A DNA stretch of 5,533 bases from Bacteroidales bacterium (lineage in GTDB: Bacteria; Bacteroidota; Bacteroidia; Bacteroidales; JAADGE01), in contig JAOZMN010000020.1 in the NCBI GenBank assembly GCA_029934265.1, positions 1 through 5,533 on the forward strand, given 5' to 3'. This document shows, one piece after another, positions 5,051 to 5,533 of the stretch; position 1 is the stretch's first letter; every line of letters begins with the position of its first letter. Under the pieces are notes generated by a model. The model saw only the letters and a list, made by a program, of their open reading frames with translations, was not told the origin of the DNA and made no database searches. The translations under genes and the position numbers were made by a program.

Positions 5051-5533
5051 TTATTCCATAAATTTATCTATAATATTTTCTACGGATATTCCTTCGGCTT
5101 CGGCTTTGTAATTTCGTACAATTCGGTGTCTTAAAATCGGATATGCAACTGCTTTTACGTCTTCAATGTCCGGAGCGTATTTTCCGGATAAAGCGGCATG
5201 AGTTTTTGCTCCGATAACCAAATATTGTGAAGCTCTCGGTCCGGCTCCCCAATTCAGATATTTATTTGCGTATTCATGTGCGTGTTTTGTATTAGGTCGT
5301 GTTTTTACTGCAAGTTTTACCGCATAATTCAAAACATTGTCATTTATAGGTATTCTTCTGATAAGTTCTTGATAATAAATGATTTCTTCGGCAGTTACTG
5401 CTCCTGTAAGTTTGTAATCTAAAGGTGATGTTGTTTTCTTAACGATTGTAAGTTCGTCTTCAAGTTCCGGATAATCAAGAAATACATTGAGCATAAACCT
5501 GTCTAATTGTGCTTCCGGCAAGGGATATGTTCT
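5051..5533 (-). CDS. MoxR-family AAA+ ATPase, C-terminal 160 residues, runs off right edge
   Basis: The reading frame continues past the window edge: the codons before the TTG at 5521 read RTYP, giving RTYPLPEAQLDRFM, the MoxR signature after sensor 1. The TTG is therefore an internal leucine and not a start. Further on are WGAGPRASQ (about 95-103, sensor-2 arginine) and PILRHRI (132-138), typical of the lid domain. Walker A and B motifs lie outside. MoxR ATPases act as chaperone-like AAA+ machines, often with von Willebrand factor A-domain (Bat) proteins. Full length is about 320-330 residues, so roughly half is visible. The first visible residue is Arg where Gly is more usual in this motif. 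A terminator follows, so this gene ends its transcript. Family assignment is secure; its specific client is unknown. Confidence 0.92.
   Translation of the reverse strand, partial: RTYPLPEAQLDRFMLNVFLDYPELEDELTIVKKTTSPLDYKLTGAVTAEEIIYYQELIRRIPINDNVLNYAVKLAVKTRPNTKHAHEYANKYLNWGAGPRASQYLVIGAKTHAALSGKYAPDIEDVKAVAYPILRHRIVRNYKAEAEGISVENIIDKFME

Noticed and set aside
5519..5521. Apparent start codon (TTG) for a 156-residue protein
   Set aside because: The frame continues upstream to the edge as RTYP, completing the MoxR PLPEAQ signature, so this is an internal leucine of a truncated gene.
1..5533. CRISPR array, tRNA, rRNA, insertion sequence or integrase
   Set aside because: No regularly spaced repeats, cloverleaf, rRNA-like block, transposase or recombinase frame was seen on either strand.

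Overview
The window is AT-rich and every convincing gene lies on the minus strand. It reads like a Bacteroidetes chromosome. The housekeeping proteins at both ends resemble the Bacteroidetes forms of long PurL, a periplasmic OstA/LptA-like protein and a MoxR ATPase. The clearest promoters carry the TAnnTTTG -7 element of that phylum, and Shine-Dalgarno sites are not obvious.

Layout in transcription order, right to left: the C-terminal part of a MoxR-family AAA+ ATPase (runs off the right edge) and a T-tract terminator; an exported OstA-like protein; a regulatory region of about 220 bp; a small XRE/controller-type helix-turn-helix gene that overlaps the next gene; a 312-residue putative HNH (beta-beta-alpha-metal) restriction endonuclease with two CxxC pairs; an 80-bp control region; a DNA cytosine-5 methyltransferase with a long C-terminal tail; a leader of about 145 bp with a strong hairpin; and the N-terminus of PurL (runs off the left edge).

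The middle (about 0.39-3.19 kb) is a compact type II restriction-modification cassette placed between housekeeping genes. Both borders carry a broken short repeat (TTTATTAAT followed by CCGGAGT), which may mark its insertion.

The most interesting signal is regulatory. Two 20-bp dyads of the form TTGC-N4-TATA-N4-GCAA lie at the two cassette promoters: one over the -7/start region of the regulator-endonuclease promoter, the other over the -33 region of the methyltransferase promoter. They agree at 17 of 20 positions when one is reverse-complemented. A third, 11-bp half-site sits upstream of the regulator promoter. This suggests that the small HTH protein controls its own operon and the methyltransferase through one shared operator sequence. 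The methyltransferase also has a non-ATG start and only a short predicted leader. Operator function, cleavage specificity and methylation specificity are all inferred, not shown.
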